Assembly: GCA_036873135.1 (NCBI GenBank)
Contig: JAPTYO010000007.1
Location: 5,934,763 to 5,998,762 of the forward strand
Origin: Clarkia xantiana subsp. parviflora
Lineage: Eukaryota; Streptophyta; Magnoliopsida; Myrtales; Onagraceae
Length of the DNA stretch: 64,000 nt
Reading direction: 5' to 3'
Shown: piece by piece, positions 26,461 through 35,445 of the stretch
Position numbering within the stretch: the stretch's first letter is position 1
Layout: every line of letters begins with the position of its first letter
Translations under genes and position numbers: made by a program
The notes under the pieces: model-generated
What the model was told of the DNA's origin: nothing
What the model saw: only the letters and a program-made list of their open reading frames with translations
The model's database searches: none

Positions 26461-27124
26461 ATATATTATTTTCTTCTAAACATATATTAATAGCAGTATA
26501 AACAATTTAGGAATAAATAAACCAAACTAAAAAGCTTGATTCGAATATATATATATATATATAAAAGTAAGGTGTACCTATAAAATATGTAAAAATTTCC
26601 TATCACATAATTCTTAAAATTTAAGTATTATTTCATAGATTAATTTATATAATATATCTTATGCCATAGAAAAGTAATTTTACTTTAGCGTGTAAATTAT
26701 TGAACTATATATTTATGTATATAGATGAAATTTTATCTTTAAAGATTATTTAATTTCAAATATATACGGTAAAATTAATATAGATCACATATTTTTGAGT
26801 AAATAAAATATAATAAAATTTAAAAGTATAATATTCTTTCGATCTTACTATTTTTTTTAAATGTTAAATTCATTTAGTTTCTTAGTTAATAAAAACAAGA
26901 TATTATCATAGCTTTCTTTTCCATGTAATGTGACCCTAATACCTTATTTTTAAATACATTTTAACTTATAATTCATATAATTACATTAAAAAAATATAAT
27001 AGTTTTATAAAGGAAATTGTAAATAAATGATTCTTTATACTAAAATTAGGAAAAATAAATATTTTAACCTACATTCATTTTAATATTATTTTTTACCCGC
27101 GCGGTGCGCGGGGTTAGCAGCTAG

Positions 27125-27499
27125 TATATATATAATTAACTATTACTTTTTTACCATTTAATATGATCATCATTAATTAAACAAATTAATGTTGGCCAAA
27201 AAATAATTAGTTAAAATAATAAATATTGATATAGTAGTTTTTTTTTCCACTATAGTAGTAGTAAATAGAAGGATAAGATTAGTAATGATTCATTCATAAC
27301 AAGAAACAAGGATTAGCGAAGATCACCGACAAACTATCATTTTCCCCTCTTAACAATCGGAGAGAAATCCGGCGCCGCTGATTTACAAAACCTCGCCGGA
27401 ATCAGAATCCCGAAACTTTCCAACTCATCATCCAAAAATAAGGAGTAATTAAATTAGCGGAATTTTACAGCAAATTTCTGCGTGACGTCATGGGTCAGA
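27125..27499. other. LBD gene 3' side and intergenic DNA
   Basis: AT-rich DNA follows the Helitron end and grades into the presumed 3' UTR of the minus-strand LBD gene. No other gene is seen. Confidence 0.5.
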
Positions 27500-28259
27500 T
27501 CACAGAAAGCGGAGCAACGTCATCTCGTTCGACCTCTCGCCGGAGCCACTCTCGAAGCATGTCGTGGTGGTTGTGGTGGTGCCAGACTCCTCGGAGTTCA
27601 TCGACGGGCTACGAGGCCGCCGCAACGCTGCTTCCATCTTTCTGAAAGGCGCTGCCGTCAACCTCAGGTCCAGATCGATCTGCTGCACCGATCCGACGGC
27701 GGAGGTTGCCTCCACCTTCTTCCTCTTCGATCTTGAGGTAGAGAACCGCGACAGGTTGCTGTCGGGATTCTTCCACATGTCGAGGCACGAGACCTCGCCC
27801 TCGTCGGAGGCCTCGTCGACGGGAGAAGATCCGTCCATTAGCTCCGGCATCGGCCGAAGATTTCCGCCGCGGAGCACCGTATCGACCGCCGCCTGGCAAA
27901 TACTCCAGTTGCCCGTCCACATGAGCCCCACCGCGCCGTTCACCGGATTCACTGTTCTTCCGCAGGCTTCAAACAGCAGAGACTGAAACAAGGCTGCAAA
28001 ATTCTCCGATGTCAGTGAAAAAGACGACAGATCCAGAAATTAACCTCGGACAGGGTTAAAAATCCAGAAGCGTACCGGGACGTTGAGATTCAGGGACGGC
28101 GGAGATGAAGGACATGAGGCCGGCGCGGCCGAAGAACTTGGCGACGAAGACGGTGGCGTGGCCTTGGGCTTCGGGGGTGTCAATCCACTGCAGACACGAC
28201 CGGAGGATGCACGATTCGCTGCATCCTTTCCGGAGAACTCGGCAACCGTTGCAACTCAT
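27500..28259 (-). CDS. Class II LOB-domain transcription regulator (LBD37/38/39 type)
   Basis: This is a nuclear DNA-binding regulator. Arabidopsis LBD37/38/39 repress anthocyanin synthesis and nitrate-responsive genes. Exons on the minus strand: 28076-28259 and 27500-27993; 225 residues. The LOB zinc-finger-like block CX2CX6CX3C is C3, C6, C13, C17 ([15 protein letters not shown]). The glycine-containing block reads [17 protein letters not shown], and the conserved tail [20 protein letters not shown] follows the intron. The intron position after SQRP is the class II position. The C-terminal half carries a basic patch SKRKK and a short L-D-L-R-L stretch resembling an EAR-type repressor motif (DLDLRL). 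A TATA-like box lies about 100 bp upstream. Which of LBD37, 38 or 39 is closest cannot be decided by eye. Confidence 0.92.
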
Positions 28260-28360
28260 GATTGATTCTCTCTAATTGCGTGGACGCCAAGGAAGTAGCG
28301 AGGCGAAGCAGATAGAGATAGAGAGAGAAACTGGGACTGGAGAGTAATAAGGGGAAGGAG

Positions 28361-28367
28361 ATATATA
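28361..28367 (-). promoter_or_regulatory. Putative TATA box of the LBD gene
   Basis: The minus strand reads CTATATATCTCC about 102 bp before the LBD start codon. The leader between is a GA-rich (plus-strand) tract, often seen in plant 5' UTRs. Inferred from position only. Confidence 0.5.
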
Positions 28368-28716
28368 GAAGAGAAAGGGTGAAGAAAAAGTAAGGTGGGT
28401 GGATTTGAGGGTGGTTTTAAGAAGTTAACCATGGTTAGGTTTTAATTTTTTTTTTTTCCAAATAAAATGAATGTGATAGTGCATAGTGGCGTCGACCTTA
28501 AACCTACGCCGTTATGTAATGTTCGTATTATGTGATTTTTCTAACTAGATTTATTAAATAATTAGCGTATGTGTTGTACCCGTCAACGTAATCCCACCAC
28601 TAGTCAAGAGGTTGGCATATTAAGCCAAGTTCTACTCGCCTTATCATACATTTGGTGCATTATGTGGGCCATAGTGACTTTTTTAAAAACATGCCACCGC
28701 AAGGTGACGCTCTAAG
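28368..28716. other. LBD promoter region
   Basis: This is upstream sequence of the LBD gene with no recognised element except the target duplication at its right edge. Confidence 0.4.
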
Positions 28717-28984
28717 TAGGGCTGACAATTCCTGCGGGCCGTGCGGGCTTGTGTCGTGCCAGATCTGTGTCGTGTTCTGGGGTCGGCCCAAACACGGTCC
28801 AACGTGAAAAACTGACACAAAAATTCTATAGTAAATTGAATAAAAAAATTAATATTTAACCATTCTAGTTTAAAACATCGTGTTTTATCGTGTCGTGCCG
28901 TGTCACTAATATCATACGCAAACCCGTAATTTTTGTGTCGTGTTCAAGTTGACCAATCATGCCGAACCTGAATTGCTAGCCCTA
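28717..28984. mobile_element. hAT-type MITE
   Basis: A 268 bp element starts TAGGGCTGACAATTC and ends GAATTGCTAGCCCTA, an imperfect inverted repeat of about 15 bp. It is flanked by GCTCTAAG (28709-28716) and GCTCTAAC (28985-28992), an 8 bp duplication with one mismatch, as expected for hAT transposition. GTGTCGTG-like words repeat near both ends. No coding capacity. Confidence 0.8.
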
Positions 28985-28992
28985 GCTCTAAC

Positions 28993-29702
28993 GGTCAAAC
29001 TAACTGTTGACTAACAGAAATACCAAAAACATACAACCTCTCAAACATATGACACCAAAAGCCTACAAAATGAAACATATGGCACAAAAAAACCTACGAA
29101 CATGTTTTATTATCTTAAGAAATGAAGAAGAGGGAAGAAAAAGACGGTGGAGAGAGAGATTCCAAAGAGTTGGGCAAGGAGCGGCTCCGTGTTTCCGCAT
29201 TGTGGTTTGAAGCCTACGCCGTTGGATTCTCGAATCCACTTTCTTCCTCTCTTTTTTTCTTAGTGGAATTTTTTGGGCCAATATGCTTAGTGGCTTTAGA
29301 ATTTGGATACACATATTTTTTGCTCTTTCGACTCGCGGCAAAATTTGGCATCCTTTTAGTATTATTATTATTAACACCGAACTAGCTAGTAGTAGTTTAG
29401 TGGTTAAAAACACACGATAATAATTAATTTTTGTTTTGGCCATGAGACGATAATAATAATTAATTGATTACTTAATTATAATCATACTAATGCAGTGCAA
29501 TTAATTATTAATTACTAACTCTAGCTAAAAACTACAGTTCATGATATTGATTACATCAGCTTCCATCAAATGAATAATAATGAATATGTTGACCAATGAC
29601 GTATACATATAATCTTCCACCAACTTAGTGGGAGTAGACCTTATTGTCAAGCAATATATCAAAGTTAGCTAGACGCTCATGTACACTTTTCCTTTTTGGT
29701 AA
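28993..29702. other. Intergenic DNA with no recognised feature
   Basis: A few short open frames occur here (for example 29063-29443) but none has family resemblance or splice support. I see nothing else. Confidence 0.45.
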
Positions 29703-31376
29703 TCTCTTTACCAATATAAAAAGTGAGTAGGGTCCTCACCCCCAAAAGGTGCTTTTTATTTAAAGGGTGTTATTGATGAACCGGACCAGACCCTCCAGCC
29801 AACCACACTTATGTAGAAGCAAATGCACTAGACCGGCCATCCCATTCAGCCCAGCATGAAAAAAATATTTAGGTCTACTGGACCAAAATATTCCAAGCAT
29901 CCAGCGAAGAAGCAGTTTTCTTGTCCTGTTGATAGTTGATACGCTCGCTTGCCCACCCACCGTAAGGCATGTCGATCCGCCTTCGCCGCAAGCCATGTCG
30001 ATTCGCCTTCCCCGCAAACCATGCCAATCCGCCTTCGCCACTTGCCTTGCCAACCCGCCGCTGGAGTGTTGCTCGCCAGAGATTCCAACCAGCCAAGCAA
30101 ACAAAAAGCGGATTCTGTCTCCGCTGGATTGCTGAATGCTTATACGTTCGCCCGCCATACGCCTCGCTGACCCTCCTACGACGCTCACCCCTCCAACCCG
30201 CCTCCGTCATCCGCCTCCACCCGCCGATTGATTCTTGCTCGCGTGCCGCTAAACTTTTGCTCGTCCACTACTACTATCGCTGAACTCTCATTGGTTAATA
30301 TCTGCTGTTAGTTTGCTCAAAGGTTAGTTACTTTTTAATTTGCATGTCAAATTCTCTATTCAAACTTTTCCCCATTGTCCCCTGGTTAATTTATGCTAGA
30401 ATTTTAAGGATTCAGATTTTACTGTTAATTGTTTATATAAAAAGATAAAGAAGCGATACAATTTTCTACTCTTGGTGCTCCATTGTTGATCCAGGGACTC
30501 CTATCTCTGTTCTTCCATTTTTGAGTCATTAAATTTACTGGACATATCTCCATAACTTGATTCAGTCAATTACCACAGGTTTTCTGGGTCCCAGGAAGTT
30601 TGAAGTTGGTGTTGTTGCTAAAAGGCTTGCCAAAGCCAAAAACTATCATGCAGTACTTTGTATTGGTGTTGTGGTATGTTGTGCACCTATAGTTAAATCA
30701 GTTGAGATTTTTGTTTTACCATTCCAGTATTTTTCTCAACAAGCCTTATTATCTGTAGATAAGGGACACTTCCTATTATGATGTTGTAAACTCAGCAACT
30801 TTAGGAGTGCTCTCCTCGGGTTTAAATTCAGGTTGATTTACCATCTATTTTTTTCCTATTTTATTTATTGTACATGGTATATGTTGTATCTGCCAGTGTA
30901 TGATAATTGTCTTATTGATTTTTTAAAAACACACTTTCTGTCCTTCACAACATCCAATATTTACTTTCTTTTGCATTGAAATTTCAATAACGTATTTGCT
31001 CATATGAATCATTTTCATCTGAAATTTTGTAAATAGATTTCCATTTCTTTTCAGTAGCTATTCTATATGAGCCATTTTTCGGTTTATAGGGGCTACATTC
31101 ATTTTTGGTATCTTGGAATGCGATAACATAGATCAGCTAAAGTGGGAAAAAATCGTTAAATTTAGAGTTGTTTTAATAATTTAAATGATGTGTTCTTTGT
31201 ATTGAACCATGCAGGTGGACAAGCAGGCATTCAACTGTGTTAGTGGAAAATCAGGGAAATAAGGGATCTGAGGTTGCTTTGATTAATGTAAGTTGAACTC
31301 GTACAACATATTTAACTTGCGGATGCTATATTGCTATAGATTCACTTGCTCTTTTTGGGTTTTTAAGTTTCAGTAA
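29703..31376 (+). mobile_element. Probable 5' part of a gene-capturing Helitron
   Basis: The proposed start TCTCTTTACCAATATAAA follows an A. Its first 70 bp or so match the start of a second element at 31377, including the shared phrase GGGTCCTCACCC. Downstream are repeated 28-29 bp phrases around CATGTCGATCCGCCTTCGCC (29968-30050), then broken lumazine synthase exons. The 3' end is not seen: the element appears to be interrupted at 31377. Confidence 0.5.
30579..31287 (+). pseudogene. Lumazine synthase (riboflavin pathway) gene fragment
   Basis: Four exon-like pieces in the right order, with splice-like borders, resemble plant 6,7-dimethyl-8-ribityllumazine synthase: 30579-30672 (FEVGVVAKRL...NYHAVLCIGVVV), 30759-30831 (DTSYYDVVNSATLGVLSSGL), 31090-31136 (GATFIFGILECDNIDQ) and 31215-31287 (SGKSGNKGSEVALIN). 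The first piece has a one-base loss at the PGSFE motif that breaks the frame, and the conserved Gly of RGDTS is missing. The N-terminal third and the C-terminus are absent. Retained introns mean it is a captured genomic fragment, not a retrocopy. It lies within the probable Helitron starting at 29703. Confidence 0.8.
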
Positions 31377-31516
31377 TCTACTATACCAATATATAATATG
31401 AGTTGGGTCCTCACCCGTCACCCTAATGGGTGTCTTTCATTCAAAGGGCACCGTTTGAATAACCCCTTAGTCTGGGCCGGTCTGATATAAATGTAAATCC
31501 AAACCGGATTAGCCAC

Positions 31517-31675
31517 AACAACACACCCAAAAAGCAAACGTATCGCTAACTGCTCCGTCACCGCTCGTCGCTCACATATTGGACTTTTCACACGCATAAT
31601 CTCGTTCTCATCACCACCACACACCCAAAAAAGAGAACGTACCGCTACCTGCTCTGCCACCGCTCTCGGTTCGAC
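31517..31675. repeat. Direct repeat in the Helitron head
   Basis: The phrase CAACACACCCAAAAAGCAAACGTA... at about 31518 recurs as CACACACCCAAAAAAGAGAACGTA... near 31618. Both are followed by CGCTAnCTGCTC and CACCGCTC. The unit is about 100 bp. Confidence 0.65.
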
Positions 31676-32712
31676 AGCCCATCGCTCTGCCGTCAAGGTA
31701 CTGGAATTCGTTTTTATGTACTGATGATAATTCAATGTTGCTTAGGGAGACACTGTTGTTAATTTGAAGTGTTACTTTTTTATCGCGTGTTGCTGGTTAG
31801 GGGTCAAGAACTGGTAAAATGGAAATCCCATATTTTGAGGTGAGTGTTATTCTGCTATTAAAATGAACTATTCACTGTGATCCAATGTAATTTTCAGGTC
31901 TATTTATAAGATGAGCATTTGTCCGTTTGTTATTAACTTTTCTACTAAATAGTCTTTTTTTTTTTTGTGCTTCACTGTAAGGCCAACCTTGATTCGTACT
32001 GATTGATATTGATATAGTGTGATTTCTCTTAGTCATTGTGTTTGTTCATAACATTAATACAGTTAAAATTGATTCCTAAAGTAGAGTGAGTTTTTGTTTG
32101 TGTAAGTTTTAGAAGCAAGGAGGCGCATGGAAGAGCTCCATATTAAAAATATGATCCATGATCCCATTTTAGTAATAATTGATAGAAGTTGAACTGCATC
32201 CTTGTGGATTTGTTAGCTGATCTAAAAATCAAGAGTTCTATCCATGGAATTCATTTCAGAAACAAAAGTACTATCCATGGAATTTGTTCTAGAAATCAAG
32301 AGTTCTACTTCTATCCATGGAATTTGTTTTTGCTGACAGTCATTATTATTTGCAAGTTCATTCACAATGTTGCTATTCTGAGAAAGACAATAGGGATTAG
32401 AATGGTCAATCTGCTCAGGTCTCTGCTTACGGGGAAGAAAGACCGCGAGAAGAAATGTTTGAGAATAAGTAGCTAGGACTTGATAATTGCCACAGTCAAG
32501 TAAACTCCCAATCTTGGAGACCTCAAGTATCTGATATCTAATGGGTAATAACTTCCCCCTATACTCCCTTTATTTCCACTTTCCAGGCTAATGACATAAA
32601 CTTATGTAAAAATCCACAGGGAGATATTGGTTTGAAGTCTGCAATCCCATTGATCAAATGGAAAATTGAACTTAACATTTTACTCTAAATGGATGGTGCT
32701 CTTATAGTCTCA

Positions 32713-32839
32713 TTGAACTTTCATCTGCAATACACGTTGGACCTGCTCCTGGCATTGTGAAGGCTGAAGTTCCATGGTCAGCACAAAAAGGAACTATTGC
32801 GGATAAAGACCGTGTCTTAAAGACTGTGAAAGGTTAATT
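32713..32839 (+). pseudogene. eIF(iso)4G-like gene fragment
   Basis: The frame reads [20 protein letters not shown] then [13 protein letters not shown], ending at a GT. This closely resembles the segment just before the MIF4G domain of plant eIF(iso)4G (consensus [19 protein letters not shown]). No neighbouring eIF4G exon is visible, so it is a single captured exon. Assigned from memory of the family; a protein search would settle it. Confidence 0.65.
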
Positions 32840-32884
32840 GATACTTTTAATTAAAATGTTATTGTTTGTATGGTCTCTGGAACA

Positions 32885-32960
32885 GGAAAGCCCTATTTAG
32901 CTAAAGTTGTTACAACTGAAGCGGAATCTACATTTCGATTGATACAAAATTGTTGTAGGT
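32885..32960 (+). pseudogene. VPS4/SKD1-like AAA ATPase gene fragment
   Basis: The frame reads GTGKPYLAKVVTTEAESTF and then degrades. It resembles the Walker A region of plant VPS4/SKD1 (GTGKSYLAKAVATEA-STF). The Walker serine is replaced by proline and nothing of the Walker B region follows. Its position about 50 bp after the eIF(iso)4G-like piece shows fragments of two unrelated genes joined in one orientation. Confidence 0.65.
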
Positions 32961-33777
32961 AAGTACGAACCGTTTATTGTGGTTGAAAGTGAAACGAATG
33001 GAGACAAAATTTCTAGGTCGACAGGGTTCATTGATGTTGTAAGGTCAGTTGGTTCAATTGTGTATCGTGTTGAATTTAGTAATTTATTGTCTGTCTGGAT
33101 GTAAATGTATGGGGAAATGATAACTACCAGAAGCTATCTGCTTCGATAGAGTTGAATAAGGATGAGTTTCCTTTTTATGTTTTAAATTAAGACATTTGGA
33201 GGTTGGTTATATTGTAAATTCAAATCGATGGATATTAAAGCGTTTGTTGTTTCTGTTTTGAAGTACTAGGAACTGGTATCAAGTAAGGATGATTGAGCCA
33301 TAAGATTTTGGGTTAAGAACCTATGAAATGTCTGAACTATCACCCATGTTAACGGGAGAGGTCTGAAATTGAAAAAGTTAATAACAGAGGTCTGAAATTT
33401 CAATTTTGTTGATTTGAGGTTTTCCGTCCAAATTTTCTGTTAAATTTAACAGGACCAGGTAAAATTACTGAATTACCTTTTGCACTATTTTAATGAATTT
33501 AACAGTTAAATTACTGAAATTTGAAATGACAAATATACCCCTGGCCACTAATTTAAACCTCAAACATGTGCATATGACTGGATCGCGTGGAAGGAAGGAA
33601 GGAATGTGAAGGGAAAAAAGAAACAAAGAAAGAAAGAAAGAAGACTGGGGCTGCTGAGGAAAAATTAGGGTTCCTGAACCCGATTTCATCGCGCCCGACC
33701 AGGAGCTCGCCTGCTCGCCTGCTCGCCTGCTCGCGTGCCCGCTCGCCTGCCTGCCTGCGTAGCTGTTGACGGATTTG

Positions 33778-34631
33778 ATGAAGGAGATCGGTTCGTCGTC
33801 AGAATCGAGCCGGCGGAGGCGGAGCCGCACCAATTCGCGCCGAAATGAAGGTTGTTCACTGGATGACATCGTTCAGTGTCGCTGCGGCGTCACAGCAGTG
33901 GTCAGAAGTTCTGGAAGAACTGGAAGTTTTGACCGGAGATTCTATGGGTGTCCGTTTTACACTGTAAGTTCCCTAATTGGGGCTGGGTATAGTCGGGGTA
34001 TTCTCAATAATGGCCAATTACGATGAATTGAACCGCAATTGACTGTACATCATCTTCATTTTCAGTTAAACCCTAACCCTAAACACTCAATTGATTGTAG
34101 ATTTTTGAATTTTCATTTAAACCTTAACCATTAACACTCAATTGGCTGTAAATTACTTAGTTTCCAGTTAAACCATAGCCCTAAACCCTCCCAGTTAAAC
34201 CATAGACCTAAACCCTCAATTTACTTAACTTTCTTCTTTTTCAGTTAAATATGGATAATTCGATGTTTAATAGAATCCTAGCCCTATTCGTATCTGCAGT
34301 TACAATACAGCGTATGTTAAGCCGGTTTCTGTTGAACTGAGTTACAATGTTATACAAAATTGAAGTCATTGGTGTCGAACACTGTTGTTTAATTTGACTG
34401 TTTTGTGGTTTCTTCTCGATGTAGGGGAGGAAGGGCGACGATTGTGGATTTTTCATGTGGGTTCAAGAAGGAATGTGTTCCCACTCAAGTAGGGTGGCTG
34501 CTATGGCGAAGAGAAAGCTTTCTGACGCCGAAGCAAAACTAAACCGAATTGAGAGGATGTATCATATTGTAATAGCTTGCTTATGTTTGTTAGTGATAGG
34601 TGCTCTATTTGTAGGAAAATATTTTCTCTAA
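33778..34631 (+). CDS. GRF-type zinc finger protein with C-terminal membrane helix
   Basis: The protein has 130 residues from two exons (33778-33963 and 34425-34631), joined in phase at a GTAAGT donor and a TAG acceptor. The N-terminus is Ser/Arg-rich (SSSESSRRRRSRTNSRR). The GRF zinc finger spans about residues 34-75: C34 and C36 in CRCG, the FDRRFYGC block with C58, and DDCGFFMWV with C69. Then comes a Lys/Glu-rich stretch and one hydrophobic helix at about 107-130 ending at the C-terminus, as in tail-anchored proteins. GRF fingers bind nucleic acid in other proteins. The gene lies inside the MULE-type element 33310-37978, so it is either an element gene or cargo. The reading frame is intact, including the splice junction. 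I know no function for this arrangement. Confidence 0.78.
34065..34215. repeat. Telomere-like repeat tract in the GRF gene intron
   Basis: The intron carries several degenerate CCCTAAA units (the plant telomere repeat) in phrases such as TTAAACCCTAACCCTAAACA, spaced by ACTCAATTG words. They are not a perfect array. Confidence 0.6.
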
Positions 34632-34839
34632 GTGAAACAACTGTTTTATTGTGTTGACCAGTTGTAATTTTTAGAAGGGTTGATTTTGAAGAACATGTGT
34701 ATGTATGAAGTAGAATGTTTGGAAGTTTTAGTATTGGGTTGAACAAGGCTATGAAGTTTATGTTTTGTAGTTTTAATGTTGTTGTTTTGTAGAGATTACC
34801 AGACTCTTTATAAATTGATGAAGTGATAGGTACTATAAA

Positions 34840-35110
34840 GAAGGTATGTGACATATGTAATGTCGATAAAGAAGGTCTGTGACAGATGTAATGTTGATAA
34901 AGAAGGTCTGTGACACGTGTAATGTGGATACATAAGGTCTGAAATTTATTGTGTTGTTAATATTATGTGTCTGAAAGTTATACTGTTGTCAATTATAGGT
35001 GTCTGAAATGATAAAATTGTGCTGTACAAAGGTCTGAAAGTTGTACTGTTGTCAATTATAGGTGTCTGAAATGATAAAATTGTGTTATACAAAGGTCTGA
35101 AAGTTTAAAA
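34840..35110. repeat. Tandem repeats built on the word AAGGTCTG
   Basis: Two short arrays follow each other. About 33 bp units read GATAAAGAAGGTCTGTGACA (from 34836), then about 62 bp units combine ATAGGTGTCTGAAATGATAA with ACAAAGGTCTGAAAGTT (from about 34960). The shared word also occurs in the element's terminal repeats. Confidence 0.75.
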
Positions 35111-35445
35111 TTGTGTTATACAAATCTCAGAAACTTCTAATGTTGGCCAAGTATGTATGCAGTTTGATTACGTTATGAAAACTAACATCCAAAGTTTGAA
35201 ACACAATATTGAATATACGAAACTGATAGTATTAAACCCATCTCAAAATAGTTTGCCATGATACTCCTTACCAACATGTGACAATAAGGAAGGAGTATCA
35301 TGGCAATCTCCAAAACACACATATGAGGACAGTGGCCTCCTTAGTCCAAAACACACATATGAGTTTACACATCTCCAAAACACATTACACACATAGAAGG
35401 AAGGAGTTCAGACATCTCCAAAACACATTCGTTCATTCCAATAAC

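Larger units (their letters stand above)
23646..27124 (+). mobile_element. Probable non-autonomous Helitron with internal tandem repeats
   Basis: The 3' end is diagnostic: a 7 bp stem, 3 nt loop hairpin CCCGCGC-GGT-GCGCGGG (27096-27112), then GTTAGCAG and CTAG followed by T. The proposed 5' end, TCTACTATATTAT after an A at 23645, has the TC start and AT-rich head common in plant Helitrons but is less certain. No RepHel coding region is visible, so the element is non-autonomous. The interior has five diverged tandem units of about 220-235 bp (starting near 24523, 24757, 24989, 25206 and 25437), then a duplicated block of about 370 bp (25748-26100 and 26100-26460). Confidence 0.7.

Noticed and set aside
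27564..27986. Plus-strand open frame opposite the LBD gene
   Set aside because: It is the antisense shadow of LBD exon 2, whose family match on the minus strand is clear.
29760..30283. Several overlapping open frames on both strands rich in Arg, Pro and Ala
   Set aside because: They come from a GC-rich tandem repeat in the Helitron head; mutual overlap and repeat origin argue against coding.
34065..34215. Possible interstitial telomere array
   Set aside because: Units are degenerate and spaced, unlike a true telomere-derived tract; retained only as telomere-like words.
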